DNA of 64,000 bases from Marinobacter sp. C7 (GCF_022343555.1 NZ_JAKQZH010000002.1:868001-932000); one strand, 5' to 3'; positions 56,850 through 63,836 are shown, counted from the first letter of the stretch. Numbers and translations are program-made. Notes: a model not told the origin generated them from the sequence alone.

Positions 56850-57446
56850 TTATCCGGCTTTTCTCTTCCGGCGAGCCAGTCCAAGCCCAACGAGGCCGAG
56901 GCCAAGCAATGCGATGGTGCCCGGTTCAGCAACCGTTACCGGTTCCTTGGCATACAGGTTTACATGGGACAGACCACCGCCTGTCTCCTTGTCGACGCTG
57001 GAGCCGAAGAAGAAAGCCCATTCTCCGGAGCTGACGAGAGCCTGCAGGGAGAATACGAACCACTCATCCGGGGTGTTGCCGGTCCCGAACTTGAACCCGA
57101 TGGCTGCATCGGAATAGTCGTTCCAGAAATCCGAGTCGAAACTCCAGGTTCCGTAATAACTTCCATCCTGGCTGTAGGTCAGGTTGTAGGGGTTGGGTGC
57201 CTCGTCTGATTTCTCGATCAGTTCGTAGTCGCTTCCAACGCCTGTGAGAAACGGGTCGTTGGTCGCATTCCCGGTAAGGTTACCCACACCCGAATCCAGG
57301 CAGGCAGCCGCCTGGCTGTCGTCCATTATCATATGATTCAGCGTGTCGTCTGGACTGCATTGGATTGGAGCGCCGAGAGCGCTGCCGCTGAGTAGCAGGC
57401 CTGCTGCCAGACCTCCGATCGCCGTGACTTTATGGTGCATTTTCAT
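56850..57446 (-). CDS. PEP-CTERM sorting-domain protein
   Basis: The product is a 198-residue exported protein. It has a signal peptide (KVTAIGGLAAGLLLSGSALG, cut after ALG/AP), a Cys-containing middle part (PIQCSPDDTLNHM; AAACLDSG), a YYGTWSFDSDFWNDYSDAAI beta region, and the sorting tail VAEPGTIALLGLGLVGLGLA followed by RRKRKAG. The PEP motif here is EPGT, the normal variant V(A)EPGT. Exosortase (EpsH/XrtA type) would cleave it and move it to the surface or EPS; no exosortase gene is in the window. GGGAG lies before the ATG. The island begins 177 bp upstream of its start. Confidence 0.87.
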   Translation of the reverse strand: MKMHHKVTAIGGLAAGLLLSGSALGAPIQCSPDDTLNHMIMDDSQAAACLDSGVGNLTGNATNDPFLTGVGSDYELIEKSDEAPNPYNLTYSQDGSYYGTWSFDSDFWNDYSDAAIGFKFGTGNTPDEWFVFSLQALVSSGEWAFFFGSSVDKETGGGLSHVNLYAKEPVTVAEPGTIALLGLGLVGLGLARRKRKAG

Positions 57447-57623
57447 GATTGGTTACTCCCTAAGCTTTCCTTGCGTGTTGCCATCAGTGGAAAGCAGGTT
57501 TCAGACCAAGATCCGTAACTGCTGCTTAATTAGATGCTTAAGCACAGTCTGCAGGACGTGGGGAAGGGTACCTGTAAAGAAGCTTGACGCCGCGGTTGCG
57601 TTGAATTCGGGAGTGGGGAGTAA

Positions 57624-57668
57624 TGGTGGGCCCAGCTGGACTCGAACCAGCGACCAAGGGATTATGAG
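57624..57668 (-). other. tRNA 3'-half remnant, CAU anticodon (Ile2/Met), att-like core
   Basis: On the minus strand the 45 nt run from the anticodon loop CTCATAA, through TCCCT, variable loop TGGTC, T-arm GCTGG-TTCGAGT-CCAGC, to acceptor TGGGCCC-A-CCA. The T-stem pairs perfectly. The anticodon 5' stem does not pair (AGGCC versus TCCCT), and no D-arm or 5' acceptor follows, so the tRNA is cut inside the anticodon stem. This is the usual breakpoint of tyrosine-integrase sites in tRNA genes. The sequence is close to tRNA-Ile2. Confidence 0.85.
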
Positions 57669-57773
57669 GGCCTTGAGCCAGCTTTTATAGCTACACATAA
57701 AACCACAATAAACGTTAAATCAATTCGTTACGTGGAGCTTGCCCCACAGTGCACCGCATGACATCACAGAGAT

Positions 57774-57793
57774 GTCGACACTTTGTTGACACT
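57774..57793 (+). repeat. 20-bp island motif, copy 1
   Basis: GTCGACACTTTGTTGACACT. It contains two GACAC half sites 11 bp apart (one helical turn), like integrase or excisionase arm sites. It lies 106 bp from the remnant above. Confidence 0.75.
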
Positions 57794-57952
57794 GCTTGGC
57801 TTTACTGGCTTTCGCAGGTTCGGTAGTCTAGAAACATAATGTATGGCTGCTTGTCATGTTTGTCAGCAGTCTTCCCGCCAGTTCGAGTGACTCGCCTGGT
57901 TCCTTGGATACCGATGTATCGGTTTCAAGGCACTGAAAAAGGCGTGTCTCCA

Positions 57953-58375
57953 GTGTCACAGAAAAGAAAATCACTTCGTAAGCCTCGCTATTTATCATTT
58001 CTTGCTCAAGATGGATTTTGCTACTACTGTGATCAGCCGATGTGGATTTCGTCTATAAAGGAATTTGCGAGCTTTTACGGCATCTCGGAAAAACAGGCCC
58101 GGTACTTTCAGTGCACTGGTGAGCACCTTATTCCGCATTCGGAAGGTGGAGATGCGAGTGTTGAGAATATTGTCGCGGTCTGTTCCTTCTGCAATCACCA
58201 ACGACACCACAGGAAGGGCGTACCGGATCCGATAACATTCAGAAAACTAGTCCGTAAGCGTCTGTCTGAAGGTCGTTGGAATAGACATTTGTTTGCGTCT
58301 AGGTGCCAAGCTCCGGTCCCGCATTGGTACGCAGGAATTGAGCCCGATGCCACACGCTCGCAAGCAACACGCTGA
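57953..58375 (+). CDS. HNH endonuclease
   Basis: The product is a 140-residue zinc HNH nuclease. C23/C26 (FCYYCDQPM) and C77/C80 (VCSFCNHQRH) form the zinc site; the HNH core is TGEHLIPHSEGGDASVENIV with H58 and N72, then N81 and H85. The start is uncertain: GTG 57953 with AAAAGG upstream is chosen, but ATG 57914 and ATG 57839 are in frame. The final ~16 codons (YAGIEPDATRSQATR) are read from a repeated att-like element, so the C-terminus may be recent. It is the first cargo gene of the island. DNA target and role (defence, mobility) are unknown. Confidence 0.75.
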   Translation: MSQKRKSLRKPRYLSFLAQDGFCYYCDQPMWISSIKEFASFYGISEKQARYFQCTGEHLIPHSEGGDASVENIVAVCSFCNHQRHHRKGVPDPITFRKLVRKRLSEGRWNRHLFASRCQAPVPHWYAGIEPDATRSQATR

Positions 58376-58396
58376 ACCACTATTTCGTTAAAACAG
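58330..58396 (-). repeat. tRNA T-arm-like island repeat, copy B
   Basis: The 28 bp at 58330-58357 match 60587-60614 at 24 positions. Read on the minus strand they give ATCGGG-CTCAATT-CCTGC, like a tRNA or tmRNA T-arm. Two further blocks (AACCACTATT and AAAACAG) follow at the same spacing in both copies. It overlaps the end of the HNH gene. Confidence 0.75.
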
Positions 58397-58770
58397 TCAC
58401 GTCCTAAAATCGAAAAACACTCATGACCACAGAAAAGCGCAAGCGCTTGGACGCTTTGTTGACACCAAGGCGGTCTAGTAGGAAGCGATAACACCCTTTA
58501 TGGGGCCCAGTGTAAACATCCCCTCAAATCGGCGTATGCGTAAGTAGAATTTGTTCGGAGTCGTCCCTTAGGGGTCCGAAGCTGCTAACCGAGCTGAATT
58601 AATTGGTGAATAATTCTTGGGGGCGTGGAGTTAGAGAAAATTTGAAGATGCACCCAACTCGCGTTTTTCGTTCCCCGCGGTGATGAGTTTGACTAAGGAA
58701 GGGCCCGTCAAAGGACTCTCGGGTATAATCTACCAAAACAATCTGAAACTGAATCCAGAGAGGCTCCGGG
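58376..58770. other. Intergenic stretch with att-like repeat and 20-bp motif
   Basis: 395 bp without a gene. It holds the rest of repeat copy B, the 20-bp motif copy 2, and a TATAAT (58727-58732) about 40 bp before the next start that could be a -10 box, although no good -35 is at 17 bp. Nothing else was recognised. Confidence 0.5.
58447..58466 (+). repeat. 20-bp island motif, copy 2
   Basis: TTGGACGCTTTGTTGACACC, 17 of 20 identical to copy 4. It lies 106 bp from the T-loop of repeat copy B. Confidence 0.75.
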
Positions 58771-59772
58771 TTGAGTAGCTATTTCCGAGTAGTTCTGAGA
58801 TCTGCTCTTGAGAATTTAAAAGTCTTACTTTCCTTCTTTTTTAAGCCTGACTCCTTTTCTGAAAAAATAATGAAAAGCTCTGGCTTTTTTGAGGGGGTAA
58901 AGTTTGCATTCTGGATAATCGTACTGGTGGCTGTCTTAGAGGCAGTATCGGGGCGTCTATTCCAGTACGAGGGTTATGATTCGTTTGGAGAGTTTGCGTC
59001 TTGTGACTTTTTACCTGTGAAAGAATTCCTTAACTCCCCTTATTGGAAGGATTATGTAGCCGACCGTAGAGCTCTGGCTAATTCGGACGTTCAGGAGCCG
59101 CCGCAGTTCATGGGGATGAAAATAGTTGGTCCGGGGCTTCAGGTTGCAACCGGGGATCCAGAGGTTGATAGAGAAAATTCCAGAGTTTTAGAGTTCGGTT
59201 TAGCTACAAGAATTGCATTTCCTCAGTCCTGTTTCTTTGACCCGGAGGTCCCTCAGCTCGCATTTGTGAAGTTTGGTTTTGCATCGATACTCTTCGATAA
59301 AGTATATAGAGATGATGTGAGTAATGAGGTTGTCGCTCTCATTTTCATGATGACGCTGTCTGCTGTTTTTTCTATTTCAGTTTGGTATGTGCTTTCAAAG
59401 CTGGGAGTAGTTGCGAATATCAGGTTTCTGTTCTTGGTTTCGCTTTGTTCCATATCGGTTTGGCATTTATTGGTCTACTCGGTGGTTAGCTTGGCTGGCA
59501 TTTATTATTCCTTCGATCATAGGCTTTCACTACATTTTGATGTTTTTGAGTACATGATTAGCTTTATGATTTTTGTTTATGTTTCCGCAGCTCTAGTTCT
59601 GGGATACTTTCTCTATTATTTAAAGACGGTCACCGGTGCAGGTTACTTGAGAGCGATTACTGGCGCCTTGCTAGGAGGTGCACTGTCTGTCTTCTTGGTC
59701 CCGCTTTTGTTGGTGCCCGTGCTTTTTTTAATTCTGCGTTTTGGATACTGGTTGGGCTTGTTGGGAATATAG
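58771..59772 (+). CDS. Island membrane protein of unknown function
   Basis: The product is a 333-residue protein. Hydrophobic segments lie near 42-60, 192-212, 218-245, 262-288 and 295-330. A ~125-residue soluble domain lies between the first two (FGEFASCDFLPVKEFLNSPY; IAFPQSCFFDPEVPQLAFVK), with two cysteines ~75 apart. The start is TTG 58771 after AGAGAGG; an internal ATG at 58870 is an alternative. The gene is AT-rich and unlike the neighbouring chromosome in base composition. I do not recognise the family. It is a single gene between two att-like units. Confidence 0.65.
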   Translation: MSSYFRVVLRSALENLKVLLSFFFKPDSFSEKIMKSSGFFEGVKFAFWIIVLVAVLEAVSGRLFQYEGYDSFGEFASCDFLPVKEFLNSPYWKDYVADRRALANSDVQEPPQFMGMKIVGPGLQVATGDPEVDRENSRVLEFGLATRIAFPQSCFFDPEVPQLAFVKFGFASILFDKVYRDDVSNEVVALIFMMTLSAVFSISVWYVLSKLGVVANIRFLFLVSLCSISVWHLLVYSVVSLAGIYYSFDHRLSLHFDVFEYMISFMIFVYVSAALVLGYFLYYLKTVTGAGYLRAITGALLGGALSVFLVPLLLVPVLFLILRFGYWLGLLGI

Positions 59773-59826
59773 TTCTTAGGATCTTCTTACATTTTGCTTA
59801 CAAATCCAGCCTCCAGAGACAACAAA

Positions 59827-59843
59827 GCCCGCACAAGGCGGGC
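59827..59843 (-). terminator. GC-rich hairpin adjoining the tRNA-Phe remnant
   Basis: GCCCGC / GCGGGC with a 5-nt loop, followed on the minus strand by TTTGTTG. It sits 16 bp downstream (tRNA sense) of the tRNA-Phe 3' end, where tRNA genes normally carry their terminator, so it may be a captured native tRNA terminator. The 316-bp gap 59773-60088 holds this, the remnant and motif copy 3. Confidence 0.55.
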
Positions 59844-59858
59844 GATGTCATTGAATAT

Positions 59859-59905
59859 TGGTGCCGGCAGGCGGAACCGAACCACCGACACGGGGATTTT
59901 CAATC
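59859..59905 (-). other. tRNA-Phe (GAA) 3'-half remnant, att-like core
   Basis: On the minus strand: loop TTGAAAA, stem TCCCC, variable GTGTC, T-arm GGTGG-TTCGGTT-CCGCC, acceptor TGCCGGC-A-CCA. It matches the Pseudomonas-type tRNA-Phe 3' half in the anticodon and variable regions. The 5' anticodon strand is absent (TATGGA instead of GGGGA), so this is a truncated copy with the same breakpoint as the CAU remnant. Confidence 0.85.
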
Positions 59906-59998
59906 CATATAACAAATACCCCATTTAGCCACATCCCTGCACAATCAGGCACTTACAGGATTCATGGCCCACGGAACACCACAGAAAACCGCATACGT

Positions 59999-60018
59999 GT
60001 GGACACGGCGTAGACACA
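59999..60018 (+). repeat. 20-bp island motif, copy 3 (degenerate)
   Basis: GTGGACACGGCGTAGACACA. The two GACAC half sites at 11-bp distance are kept, the centre differs. It is 94 bp from the tRNA-Phe remnant. Confidence 0.6.
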
Positions 60019-60088
60019 CTAGGTGGTATCTTTTCGTTTATGCTTATAGTGTATAAAGCCCGAAGTTCTAAACAAGGGAATTTGTTAA

Positions 60089-60544
60089 GTGTCCAAGTCT
60101 GATGTGGATAACAGATCTAACCAGCTCAATCCTAACAATGATGCGTACTATGAATCTCGTGGCTATGAGGGGCGTGAGGACTACTATGGCGACGATTGTG
60201 AATATGTTGGCCCTTACATAACTAATAGTTCCCCAGGCCCGAAGGTTCTCTCCTTTGAGCAGAAAGAGCAGCGTTTTCTCGATCAGAGAAGAAAATCGAT
60301 TGCGTCCTCGATGACCACGGGGAAAGCTTCCGAAATCTTGTGGAATTTGTTGCTGCATGATTTCCCAGAGATTGAGGTAGATTTGGATTTTTATGGGGGC
60401 GATATACGGGTCACGGTAACTGGATGCTTGCCCGGTTCAGAAACTGCGCAGTCTATCGAGGCAACGACTAACGCTTGGCTGAAGGACCGTCAATGGTTGA
60501 TCAGTGGGTGCGTTGAGGGGGTCCAGCTTACATTCAAATTCTGA
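60089..60544 (+). CDS. Small island protein, unknown function
   Basis: The product is a 151-residue soluble protein. The first ~50 residues are polar and tyrosine/acid-rich (YYESRGYEGREDYYGDDCEY). Residues ~55-90 are helical (SFEQKEQRFLDQRRKSIASS). The C-terminal ~60 residues look like a small alpha/beta domain (IEVDLDFYGGDIRVTVTGCL; WLKDRQWLISGCVEGVQLTF). The start is GTG 60089 with AAGGGA upstream. No family is recognised. Single gene between the tRNA-Phe unit and repeat copy A. Confidence 0.6.
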   Translation: MSKSDVDNRSNQLNPNNDAYYESRGYEGREDYYGDDCEYVGPYITNSSPGPKVLSFEQKEQRFLDQRRKSIASSMTTGKASEILWNLLLHDFPEIEVDLDFYGGDIRVTVTGCLPGSETAQSIEATTNAWLKDRQWLISGCVEGVQLTFKF

Positions 60545-60586
60545 TTCCTTCGACGTATGCCCCTTTTGCCTTCGTTTGATTACAGT

Positions 60587-60655
60587 CGCGGGAATTGAAC
60601 CCGATGTCGCACGCAAACAAAGGAACACAAAAAACCACTATTCCTGCGAAAACAG
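60587..60655 (-). repeat. tRNA T-arm-like island repeat, copy A
   Basis: 60587-60614 is the diverged twin of 58330-58357; on the minus strand it reads ATCGGG-TTCAATT-CCCGC, a T-arm-like hairpin without a CCA end. AACCACTATT (60633-60642) and AAAACAG (60649-60655) follow at nearly the same offsets as in copy B. It begins 43 bp after the preceding gene. Confidence 0.75.
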
Positions 60656-60705
60656 CGGGTTGTAGAAATGCATCTCCACTCAAAGCCACACCCTGCCACG
60701 ACTCC

Positions 60706-60725
60706 GTGGACACTTTGTTGACACC
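60706..60725 (+). repeat. 20-bp island motif, copy 4
   Basis: GTGGACACTTTGTTGACACC, the form closest to the consensus. It is 108 bp from the T-loop of repeat copy A, against 106 bp for copy B. Confidence 0.75.
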
Positions 60726-60813
60726 TTTAGTCCACAAGGCGGTTGGCAAGGAGGAAGACGGATAGGCTACTATCTGCTACTTCATAAGGAATTGATAAGG
60801 TTTAGGGGGCTCT

Positions 60814-61569
60814 GTGTTTGATGGAGTTTCATTTCTGAAATTCTTGGCGGTAATCGCTGCCGTTTTCTTTTTGATTGCTTTTCTACAGGCACTGCGCGCG
60901 AAAAAGACATCAGTCCACCTCCCGTACCAACGCCGTGAGCGTCTGATGACCGAGGCGGAAGGTTCTTTTTATCAGGTGCTTGAACTTGCACTACCTGAAG
61001 ATCGCTATCGAATTTTCGGGAAGGTCAGGGTAGAAGATCTTATATCAGTTAAATCAGGCCTGGATCGGAGCACCTGGCAGTCTGCCCGTAACCGGATTAA
61101 AAGCCGGCATATCGATATTGTCATTGTAGAACGCAAAACTTTTAAGCCGGTTTGGGCGGTTGAGCTGGACGATAAGTCGCATAACTCGGCCACCAGACAG
61201 GAGCGCGATTCATTTTTGGACAAGGCCTTTGAAGTTGCAGGGTTGCCCCTCTTACGGTTCAAAGCCAAACGTAGCTACACCATTGCAGATCTTCAAAGAG
61301 CTTTTGAATTGGATTCCGTTGAGCCGTCCAGTGAGGAATCCGTTTCAGTCACTGAACAAAGTTCGGAGCAAAGTGCAGAGTCTATTTCTGCTTCTCGTGT
61401 TGACGATACACCTGAGAGGTTCTGTCCGCGTTGCTATGCTCCTATGGCTAGGAAACGGGTACGTTCGGGCAAGTTTGCTGGGGCAGAGGTTTTGGCGTGC
61501 TCTCGATACCCTAAATGCCGAAAGCTTCTTCCGGTCACTGGCACCGATCCGGTGGAAGGCGGAGTTTAG
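60814..61569 (+). CDS. Membrane-anchored DUF2726-like nuclease with C4 zinc finger
   Basis: The product is a 251-residue protein. An N-terminal membrane anchor (FLKFLAVIAAVFFLIAFLQA) is followed by a DUF2726-like domain at ~40-165 that resembles a PD-(D/E)XK fold: MTEAEGSFYQVLELALPEDR, D101 (HIDIVIVE), E117 and K121 (AVELDDKSH), then RDSFLDKAFEVAGLPLLRFK. A Ser/Glu-rich linker (170-195) leads to a topoisomerase-type zinc finger with C204, C207, C229 and C235. The start is GTG 60814 after AGGGGG. It probably acts on DNA or RNA near the membrane; similar proteins occur on mobile elements. Substrate is unknown. Confidence 0.75.
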   Translation: MFDGVSFLKFLAVIAAVFFLIAFLQALRAKKTSVHLPYQRRERLMTEAEGSFYQVLELALPEDRYRIFGKVRVEDLISVKSGLDRSTWQSARNRIKSRHIDIVIVERKTFKPVWAVELDDKSHNSATRQERDSFLDKAFEVAGLPLLRFKAKRSYTIADLQRAFELDSVEPSSEESVSVTEQSSEQSAESISASRVDDTPERFCPRCYAPMARKRVRSGKFAGAEVLACSRYPKCRKLLPVTGTDPVEGGV

Positions 61570-61821
61570 TCTGGGATATTTCAAAAACTGCATCGGTTCC
61601 CGAGTAAGGATGCGTAATGAACTATACCGTTATTACCGAAAACGACGTCTCACAATGGTCTAACAAATAAAGCGACATCAAGCCTTTAGATTAGGTTGAC
61701 CTGGTCTCAACGCCGTCAATAATGCCGGGCAAGCTCGATACCTTCCTAGTGGTGTGACAGTAGATATCTCTGTAGCTTTGAATAAACAACTAATCTTTTT
61801 TATAGTGCTTAAAGGAGCTTT

Positions 61822-63033
61822 CTACTTATTATCTCTCATAATGAAATCCATTAAGCTTCTAGGTGCTGTGTCATCTTTTATTATTCCGTCGTACGCGGGT
61901 CTGAAAAGCGAGTTCAATATAAGTTCAACGTCATTTTCTCTTAGGTTCTTTTCCTCGCTGGCAAGGGCTAAATACGTTTTCATCATTGTGACACGCTCTT
62001 TTGCATCTTGGTGAAGGTGCTTATGTATATGCCACGTTTTATTTGAAAGCTTTATAGACCATATAAGGAAAGAAAGCAGAAGAGCGGCTACTAATCCCTT
62101 AATTGCATGTCCATATGAAAGATTGAATGCAGAGCCATTTAAGTCTTCGGGTGTTGCACTCAAGACGATAAGTGCACCTGCAAATAAAAAAGTAAATATA
62201 GTTACCAGTGTAAATATTATAAGCCAGGTAAATGCTCTTTTAGCTTTCTGCTCATGCTCATTCGCCTGATCACTCCAGTAATCGACACTCGCTCTCAGTG
62301 ACATATGTTTTCTATAAGTCTCCCTTACTGATTCGAGAGACTGGTTAGCATCCTTCAGGAAATCATCAAACGCATGTTTGAGGCCTAGTATTGCCTGATT
62401 GAAGCTGTTTTTAGTTAATCTAAGTGTTTCTAAATTATCAGACTGAGACGTTGTCAAGGCATCGAGAAGCTTCTCGTGCTCGTCCTTGTGTTGCTCTAAA
62501 GAGGCTAGGAGCTCTTCGTTTTTCTCGCTCCATTGAGCTATCAACTTATCAATTTTCCGGTTTTCGGAATTCGCTTTTGGGTGTTCTCTCTCTGAAAATA
62601 TTTTTCCTTTAATATAACCTATCAGGCGTAAATGGTCGTTTTTAATATTTTGAGTATAAGAATTTTGGTATCCTTCTATAAAACCATCTGCTTCATTGTT
62701 GTGTTTGCATTCTTTGAGCTCATCTACTATCGGGTTTATTGAAGAGATTATTTCTCGTTTATTAAATTTGGTCTCTATCGCTGACTTGATATCTCTCTTT
62801 TTTTCTGTAGGTTTTCTTTCAGATTCGGATATTGTTGATATTTGCTGATTTGCCTCTCCCCATTTTTGAAAAATATTTCTAATAGTTCCTGAGGAACGGG
62901 TGGCAAAAATATCTCTCCAGAATTCTTCCTCTTGTTCTACCCATTCAATAAGGCTTTCTAGGTCGTGGAACTTTTTTTTGCCGATATCGGTTTCAATGCT
63001 AATATAAGCTCTGCTGTTTTTTTTCTCTTCCAC
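61822..63033 (-). CDS. Coiled-coil two-TM protein (DUF6161-like), probable prophage/island cargo
   Basis: The product is a 403-residue protein. Residues ~1-215 are charged and helical; 215-290 is a coiled coil (KNEELLASLEQHKDEHEKLL; SLESVRETYRKHMSLRASVD). Two TM helices follow near 290-315 (WLIIFTLVTIFTFLFAGALI) and 335-355 (GLVAALLLSFLIWSIKL). The conserved-looking end is RVTMMKTYLALASEEKNLRE, LILNSLFRPAYDGIIKDDTA. I recall this ending from DUF6161 proteins, not verified. The start is GTG 63033 (AGAGGGAAG upstream); longer frames overlap the repressor. It lies 17 bp after the repressor gene, the usual slot for lysogenic conversion or exclusion genes. Confidence 0.6.
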   Translation of the reverse strand: MEEKKNSRAYISIETDIGKKKFHDLESLIEWVEQEEEFWRDIFATRSSGTIRNIFQKWGEANQQISTISESERKPTEKKRDIKSAIETKFNKREIISSINPIVDELKECKHNNEADGFIEGYQNSYTQNIKNDHLRLIGYIKGKIFSEREHPKANSENRKIDKLIAQWSEKNEELLASLEQHKDEHEKLLDALTTSQSDNLETLRLTKNSFNQAILGLKHAFDDFLKDANQSLESVRETYRKHMSLRASVDYWSDQANEHEQKAKRAFTWLIIFTLVTIFTFLFAGALIVLSATPEDLNGSAFNLSYGHAIKGLVAALLLSFLIWSIKLSNKTWHIHKHLHQDAKERVTMMKTYLALASEEKNLRENDVELILNSLFRPAYDGIIKDDTAPRSLMDFIMRDNK

Positions 63034-63050
63034 GTAAAACTTCCCTCTAA

Positions 63051-63728
63051 CTAAAGATCTTTTCCTACCCAGACAACTCTTCCGATGACTTCCATATTTT
63101 CTAGGTTGGAGCGTTCTATTTCCTGCGGTGGATACTCTTTGTTGTCGCTCAGCAACTGTACTCCGTCGTTCCAAAGTGTCTGAACCCTTTTGACTAAAAG
63201 GTGGTCACCGTTTCGAATCACGTAGATGTGCCCATCTCTCAGCTTCTTTTCGCTGGTATCTACCATCACGGTCTCATTGTCTGAGATCGTCGGCTCCATT
63301 GAATCCCCTTTGGCAAACACCAATGCTAAATCCTGTTCATGCAATCCTCTGAAGCGGAGCCATTTTCTTCTAAAGGCGAGTTCTCTAGTTGGTGATTCGT
63401 CGCCGGCGAGAGATCCATGGCCGGCGGCTACTTGGACGTTGTAGCCAGGAATAAGCGCAAACTCATCCTCAAACTGTGAATCTGTCTTTGTCGGCTTCTT
63501 TCCGGTGGCTAACCACTCCAGTGGTACTCCATTTGCCTCTGCTATCTGGGCAGCTTTATCCAGGCCAGGTGTTGATCCCGAGAGGTATTTCCTCATCGTG
63601 CTAAGCGGGATTTTGCACTTTTGGGCAAATGCGCTCTCCGAAAGATTGCCCATTAGGGTTTTCATCCGAGTAGAGACATTCCCCGACTCATCAGTCTCAT
63701 TTTCATTAAGTCCATCAAAATCAGTCAT
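63051..63728 (-). CDS. S24-family CI/LexA-like phage repressor
   Basis: The product is a 225-residue two-domain repressor. The N-terminal helix-turn-helix is at ~25-75 (SESAFAQKCKIPLSTMRKYL; KAAQIAEANGVPLEWLATG). A linker with an Ala-Gly bond (VQVAAGHGSLAGDE near 98) leads to the S24 autoprotease fold with the catalytic Ser in FAKGDSMEPTISDNETVMVD near 143 and the Lys in GDHLLVKRVQTL near 180. It should keep a prophage or element silent until RecA-stimulated self-cleavage after DNA damage. Start ATG 63728 with AGGAAG upstream. It is divergent from the partial Cox-like gene across operator-like repeats. Confidence 0.88.
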   Translation of the reverse strand: MTDFDGLNENETDESGNVSTRMKTLMGNLSESAFAQKCKIPLSTMRKYLSGSTPGLDKAAQIAEANGVPLEWLATGKKPTKTDSQFEDEFALIPGYNVQVAAGHGSLAGDESPTRELAFRRKWLRFRGLHEQDLALVFAKGDSMEPTISDNETVMVDTSEKKLRDGHIYVIRNGDHLLVKRVQTLWNDGVQLLSDNKEYPPQEIERSNLENMEVIGRVVWVGKDL

Positions 63729-63777
63729 TTAAGAATGTCTTCCTAAGTCTCACATTAGAGTTTTTTGCAACATTTAA

Positions 63778-63836
63778 CCTAATTAGGCTAAAAATTTCAC
63801 ACTTTAAGGCTTGATTTATGGCCTAATAGTGCTAAA
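63778..63836. promoter_or_regulatory. Operator-like repeats between repressor and divergent gene
   Basis: CCTAATTAGGCTAAA (63778-63792, containing the perfect palindrome CCTAATTAGG) and CCTAATAGTGCTAAA (63822-63836) agree at 12 of 15 positions and lie 44 bp apart, about four helical turns, in the 179-bp divergent gap. They are good candidates for repressor binding. Confidence 0.5.

Noticed and set aside
57624..57710. A complete tRNA gene
   Set aside because: The D-arm, 5' acceptor strand and 5' anticodon stem are missing; only the 3' half is present, so it is a remnant.
57624..61821. Integron with attC sites
   Set aside because: The units look cassette-like, but no RYYYAAC/GTTRRRY pairs with the attC fold and no integron integrase are visible; the cores are tRNA-like instead.
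61570..61821. A fifth att-like unit after the DUF2726-like gene
   Set aside because: The stretch has no tRNA-like T-arm and no clear copy of the 20-bp motif; GTGGTGTGACAG at 61750 is too weak a match. I see nothing else in these 252 bp.
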